Origin: Montifringilla adamsi
Lineage: Eukaryota; Chordata; Aves; Passeriformes; Passeridae
Reading direction: 5' to 3'
Length of the DNA: 64,000 bases
Assembly: GCA_017590115.1 (NCBI GenBank)
Contig: JAGGNK010006892.1
Span: 12,563,736-12,627,735, forward strand
Positions 58,141-64,000 of the stretch are shown here, piece by piece. The first letter of the stretch is position 1; each line of letters starts with the position of its first letter. The notes under the pieces were generated by a model. That model did not search any database, was not told the DNA's origin, and saw nothing but the letters and a program-made list of their open reading frames with translations. The translations under genes and the position numbers were made by a program.

Positions 58141-61100
58141 TGTTTAAATGTACTTTGAAGAAGATAAAGATAGAAGATAAAATGATTTCTTGTGTAAGTC
58201 CGGTGAGTTCATGAGATATACCAAGGAAGAAAGATAATACGCAGTTCATTTTATTCTCATGTTAATGGACATTGCAATCCTATGAAAGATAAAGCCAAAT
58301 TTATAAAAACATTTTTGTTTACTGTAACAGAATTGGAAAATTTTTAAAAAATTACACAATATTTATATGGTAATTATTTATTAAACCTGCAGAAAATTAT
58401 AAAAGTATGTATATTCAGCTTTGGAAGACTGTCATGTTTCCCTCATAATTTTGTATTTGGGGTAGAAGTAATCACAGTTAAGTCTAAGACTTCTCCCTAC
58501 TAGAAGGATGAGGAATTTTATAGGAATGAGAAACAGTAACAAAATAATAATCAGAATTAAGACTTATCTTTGGGTAGGGCAACCACATCATGAAAACTGC
58601 AGAGTACTCTGATGGATAGGAAGTTAATTTATACCAGTGTGTGCATGCATATATATATGTACTTGCATATAAATATATACATATTTATAGCTACAACTAA
58701 TCAGTTCATCCAGAGCCTTGTAATGTGCATGAACTTTTCAGTTTGCACAATCAAAAGATGTGTCCTTTGCCAAGGTTGAATTTTGTCTGTTCTCAGTCAC
58801 CAGTCTTGGTGATTTCCGTTCTCTTTCCATTTTTGTCTCCACAGACAGAGTTCAATCTGTGACTGCACACTACTACCCCATGACTATTCAATGTCCTTAA
58901 GAGTCTCTTTCAGGGTTTTTGATTTTTTCTTTTCTGTGTTTAAATAAAGTGTGAGCTTGAACAACTTTTGATGGTCTACTCCAGACACTGGGCAGAATAA
59001 ATTGGCAGAGTAGTTTCGTGGACTAGCTTCTGTTCTAGAAGTCATTCTGACTTGTCTCCATCCCCAAAAGATCTAAGAGTCTTCCATTCTTGTGTTTAAT
59101 GTAATCTAAGATTCTATCAACAAGGCTGAAAAACCTTTATATAGTTATGAAGAAAAGGTCCAAGTATGGGATCTGATTTTATAGTCTTACTGAATTCTGA
59201 AAGACACAGACACTTTGCTTTCTCTGTGGAAGGATAGTACAGAGTATTTGACAATTATATTGATATCAATTTATTGTTTAGCATACAATCAGATCAGATA
59301 CAGCTCCCAGAATTTACAGGGAGTTGGAACTTTCCCTGCACTCACCCCATGGAGACTGTCATGAGCAAACTCCAGTTCAGTGTATGTAATGAGGACAGAA
59401 TCAGGGTAGGATTGATGCATTTCAGTCTGGCAATTGATTGGTACAATTGCCAGTCTGGCAACTGATGCCATTTAATGTTGGGGGAAGTCAGAGATCTCAC
59501 ACTTTGTTAGGTCCCAGCTGTCTAATGGGCTGTTCCAGTCCTTAAGAAAGCCATGCTTAAATGACACAAAAGCATCTCTTCTCCTTTCCATTTGCTGACC
59601 TGGAGAAGGGCTGAGTTTCTACAGAAAATCCCATCTGTCCCTGTCCAGTGAGATACAGAAAAATATCTTTTTCAAACTGAAAGCCATTTGTTCTTAAAAA
59701 TCATATTAAGTCATCCTTTTGGTAACTCTGTGATTGTTGTTTCAGTTTTCATAAACTTTTATATTTTGGAACTTTCTCATTACTATTTCTGAACACTTAA
59801 TACCTGATTCATGATAATAAGCATTTTTAGAATCTTGCATTATGTCAACACAAACTCCAGTGAGTTTGCTATATTTGTTGATGTTTTACTGATTAAAACT
59901 GAAAATACAGCAAGAAACAGGTAAACAGTTTGCTCACAAGACTTATTTTCTGTAATTCCATGCCTTATATTCCCCATAGAGAAGATGCAGTTTATTGAAA
60001 ACCTTATCACATTTTTTCATTACTTCCATTACTTTGGCAGTAGCTCCAGCTAGCAGCAGAATCAGAGAGTATTTCAGGCTTGTGGCTGTGGATGTGAAAA
60101 AAATAGCATTGCCCACATCAGATGATTGCAATGGATTAAATATACTAGATTTAATTTCTCCCACAGCTAATGGCTCAGCTGCAATGGAAGAACTATCAGG
60201 AGCATTGTATGAAAATGGACTACACAGCAAGGACTGTGTCAAGTCAACTGAATCTATTAAATTATTATGAATTTTTAAGGCCATGGAGAACAAGACACCA
60301 TCTGAAATGGCAATTTTACACAAACTGCTATTGAAACCTGAGAGTAAATGGAAACTGGAAAGATGACAAAGGCTAATTCAGAAAAGCTGGACACTGATCA
60401 ATCTTGCTGTACATATTTACAGTTGTTTTGGGTCTGGCTAATATGGACTGTATTTTCCCCAAAGCAGCCCCCCATAGTTCTTTGCTGTGCATTGGTGCTA
60501 GAAAGCACCAATGTTATTATATTTCATTGTTATTGTATTTCTCCCCTGGATCAAGCCCTATGTGGACTGAAGCCCCACTTTCAGGGAAGTGGCTGGACAT
60601 CACATGCTGATGGGGAGTAGAGAATAAATGTTTTGTTTTCCTCTTCTGCACACAGCCTTAGCTTTTGCTGTATTACATTGCCTTTATCTTGACCCATGAA
60701 GTGGTTTTGCTTTTTATTTTCTCCCTCACCATTCAGCTGAGGAGGTGACTGATAGAGCAGCGTGGTGAGTACCTGGCGTCCTCCAGCTTGGGTCAACCTC
60801 CCACAACAGCCAAAAGATCAGTAAAGGAGAAGAAGAGAAATTCTTCTTTATATATTTTCCCTACCTGTCACTGGATGCCTTTCTTCCTCACCACCAAACC
60901 AACACCTCTTCTGATCCAAGCATTCAAAAGCACAACAGATACATCCCTAAAAGTGGGGGATAGTTATGGCACAACCACAAGAATAAAAAGGGACATTCCT
61001 TTAAAGAACATCTGAGGGCCCCTGGATCAGGAGCAGCCTACCAGCCTCCTCCAATGTGCAGTACTTTATTTGACCTAGTAAATACTTCCCTGCAGGGAAT

Positions 61101-64000
61101 GACCATTTTATTAATTCTTTCTCACTATAGGGAGTTGCAGTATTTTCCTGGTGTTTACTTAAACCTCAGGCAGTTTATTAACATTCAGCTTTCTGGCATC
61201 TCACTTATTATAGCTTTTCAGTTTATTCGCAAGATTTCACTTATGTCTCAAGTATGCATTGGCTATAAAAGTTGAAAAATTGAAAAAAATATAAAATTGA
61301 AAACACACTCTGTTTTCTTGAAGAATATTACTCTGACTAGATAGCTACACAGATTATATTGATGGTGAGTAATATTTCCCTTGAAAAGAAGGGCAAAAGA
61401 GGAATGAGTGTTTCTCACCATTGTCTAAATTTCTCCTAGTTTGCAATCACAGCTGGCATACATGTCTGATGATATTAGATACTATTCACATTTAACTGTC
61501 TCACCAGAAATGCTTCAGAGTGGTCTGATTGTGTCTCAGAATGGTAGTTAGTTTATTTCTAGGTTACCCCAAGTAGGACTCTGAAATACTATGTAACTTT
61601 AAGTGTATTGTAGTTTGGATCAAGAGTGTGGTCTGGAAGCAAATATCTTCACGTGGTGACCTTACAGAATAAAAATGGGTTGTTCTAGATGAAGCTAAAC
61701 ATGAAGAGGACCCACTGTGGTGCTCTGGACAGTAGTGGGCCCTGAATTCACAGGGCCAGACAAGATCCAGTTAGTCCAGGTGAAACTGCCTTGGAAGCAG
61801 AGACTTTGGGTCCTCAAATCTGTTTGCTTCTCCAAATGGTTGCCATTATGCTGCACTACTTTCTAGCCTCAGTTTGGCATTTGACAACTTCCAGAACCTT
61901 AAAAACCTTGAAGGAGTCCTCTTCTTGGAAGGGAGGGAAAAAAGTTTAAAACCAAGGGAATAGATTGCCTCGAGAGATTTATTTTAGTTTTGTCACTTAG
62001 GCATTGTCAGGCTCAGTTCTCTAATGGCTGACTCAAGTCTGAGAGGGCATGGAGCAATTCCCATCTCTCTGTGACCATGTGCTTTGATGACAGCCATCAC
62101 TCATGTCACTGGGAGGCTCAGATATGCCCTGCCAGGCAGAAGGGTAGCAGCAGAGCACTCGAACACGCCACCCTGTTGGTTTGTGCACCACAACAGTGGG
62201 ACACACATAGCCCTTAGACACACTGTCACAAAGACACAGCCTCTTGAGGACCTGTGTACATTTCCCACTGACACCAGCATATTAACATTTCATTACAACC
62301 AGCTTGATGGGATACCCAAGTGTGAATGTGTTGTCAGTGCCCATTAACCACACTTTGCAAGCAGGCATTTGGCTTGTTATTAAGTACCAGCAGCAGTTCC
62401 ATGTCATCCTACTGAAGGCATTCAAACACTGCTGATCTTATTGGTGCTGCTCTGATGTCAGTGAGAACAGGCAGCTCACCCTTAAAAGAATTGCACCCCC
62501 AAGGAGTCCTTGAAAGCTCTCCTAGTGTAGTGCAATCTCAGCCCAATGCGACCTAACCATTGATGTGGGATGCATGACTTCCACAGACAGGGCCAGCCTG
62601 CTGCAGACCTATCCTAGGGAATTATCTTTTCCTTGCAGAGGTTTGTGCTCCTCTCTGGATATTCCGTTTCAGTCTTTGTTGGCAACAAAAATAATGGTTG
62701 TTATATTGTCAACTGAAAGGTCAATATTCATAAGTGCTGTAAATTATACTGCTGCAAATCAGTCCAAAAGAGTGTCAGATGTGTTTTGATAGAAATTGCA
62801 TGTTAGAGAAGCAAAATGGCAGGACTGAAGAAAAGGAATTGAGCCAAGTAAGACAAGGGGGCTGTTATGCTAGAGAAGATCAGGGTATAAATCTTTGAAT
62901 GAGGACTAGCACATGTAGTCAGTGAATTATACGTGTCCTATCCAATCACTTGATTATTAATAAAAAAATAGGTGATCTTTATTAAGTTATATCTTTCTCC
63001 CATCCAACTTTTCTTTGTCTTCTCTTTCAAAGAGCAACTTTCAACTAATTAATACACTCCATATAAAAATCCTTATTTACCTCAACTGACCTCTCTTTAT
63101 TCAATACTAATTTTTGAATGTCCTTACAAAACACGTACTGGCTCATGTCTGCATTGCAATATAGTATTTTCCTGTACAGAAGAGAATAATAAAATCACTC
63201 TTTCTACAAAATGTATGAAAACAGGAGTATGTGGTAGAGGCTGTTTTCCTCTGAAGAGTTTGTTCAGAGCTAATATTTATCCCTCTCCATCAATAATATC
63301 AAGTTAACAGAGACTGTGAGAGCTATTTGTACATATCTTCCTCATTGTATAGAATAAAGAAAAGAAAAGAGAGCTCTGGGTGTCGCATTAGACTGAAGAG
63401 TCAAATTCAAATTTTCATCACAGCATTTTGTTCTCTTAATCTTCTGAGAGAGAACAAGTGTACTTTGGAGCGGATTAATTAAAATTTCAGATCCACATGT
63501 GTGCACGTTTGGATATGTCTCACAGAAACTCAGCTGTTGACACACAGTGCCCAGGGTTTCCAGCAATGTTTGTTTGTACTTTGAAAGGGAAAAAAATAAT
63601 CCTATCTTTAGCACCTCACAGTGCATATTCAGCTTAGCTCAGTACCCCAGACCTGGCAGCACTGCTTATTTGTATCCTCCAATGCAATTCTGTCAAACTC
63701 TGGTTAGCAGAAAAAGTGAAATCCTGACAAAAAAGCACCAAAAAACTCGGAGTGAATATTCCACAAAATTCATAAATATTCTTTTCAACAGTGAGAGCTC
63801 ATCATGAGGTTATTTCATACACAGAGACAAAGCAGATCTTAATCTATGAGCTTCATTTCCTATTCTAGATGATGCAGACTATTTCTCTCTTCAGTGTAAA
63901 CAGGAAAGGACACTACACAGGTTTACAGTTTTTAATCAAGTAAAAATGGAAGGAATCAATCTTATTTAAATATTATTACATTTGTTGCATAAATTATATT
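58141..64000. other. Unique non-coding DNA
   Basis: No gene or repeat family is recognised. A TA-rich run lies at about 58,649-58,690 and a 10-bp hairpin at 60,490-60,513. A 126-codon minus-strand frame at 60,323-59,943 is discussed as a finding; it is not supported as a gene. The remaining frames are 94 codons or shorter. Confidence 0.6.
60490..60513. repeat. 10-bp perfect hairpin, 4-nt loop
   Basis: CATTGGTGCT and AGCACCAATG are exact reverse complements around the loop AGAA. The stem is short and of unknown significance. Confidence 0.9.

Noticed and set aside
1..64000. CRISPR arrays, operons or bacterial genes
   Set aside because: No regularly spaced direct repeats and no long dense frames with ribosome-binding sites; the window is vertebrate non-coding DNA.

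Overview
The window looks like non-coding nuclear DNA from a bird, most likely a songbird or another neoavian. It is AT-rich and CpG-poor, stop codons are dense in all frames, and I recognise no protein-coding gene. The avian call rests on mobile-element remnants: several pieces of CR1, the dominant LINE of bird genomes, in both orientations and of different apparent ages, plus one intact solo LTR of an endogenous retrovirus whose TGTC(G/A)TGG termini resemble a family I associate with passerines. Repeat density is low, as is usual for a bird. The region is best read as a gene desert or the inside of a very large intron.

Layout. Bases 1-18,980 are almost all unique sequence, with two short CR1 3' ends (about 7,334-7,385 and 12,515-12,576) and small tandem duplications. 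A long CR1 3' fragment (about 18,990-19,785) runs into a (CTCCT)n tail. Bases 19,820-35,280 are mostly unique, with homopolymer runs, a (TA)n tract and several homeodomain-site-rich stretches that could be conserved regulatory elements. A decayed LTR-like segment lies at about 35,290-35,895. From 42,775 to 43,325 there is an unusual CR1 piece from the 5' ORF1 part of the element. CR1 3' fragments follow at 45,812-46,015 (+), 49,590-49,978 (+) and 51,472-51,800 (-). The solo LTR (52,058-52,444) sits between perfect 5-bp duplications TGGAT. The rest is unique DNA with microsatellites, paired hairpins at 55,074-55,128, a purine-rich block near 56,870-57,430 and a second AGGAG pentanucleotide array at 58,098-58,140.

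No genes act together here. The useful content is the mobile-element record, the hairpins, two splice-consensus-bounded exon-like segments (28,268-28,291 and 48,855-48,919) and candidate non-coding regulatory blocks. I found no convincing new biological system. Unique blocks are described as such so the reader can see that they were examined.
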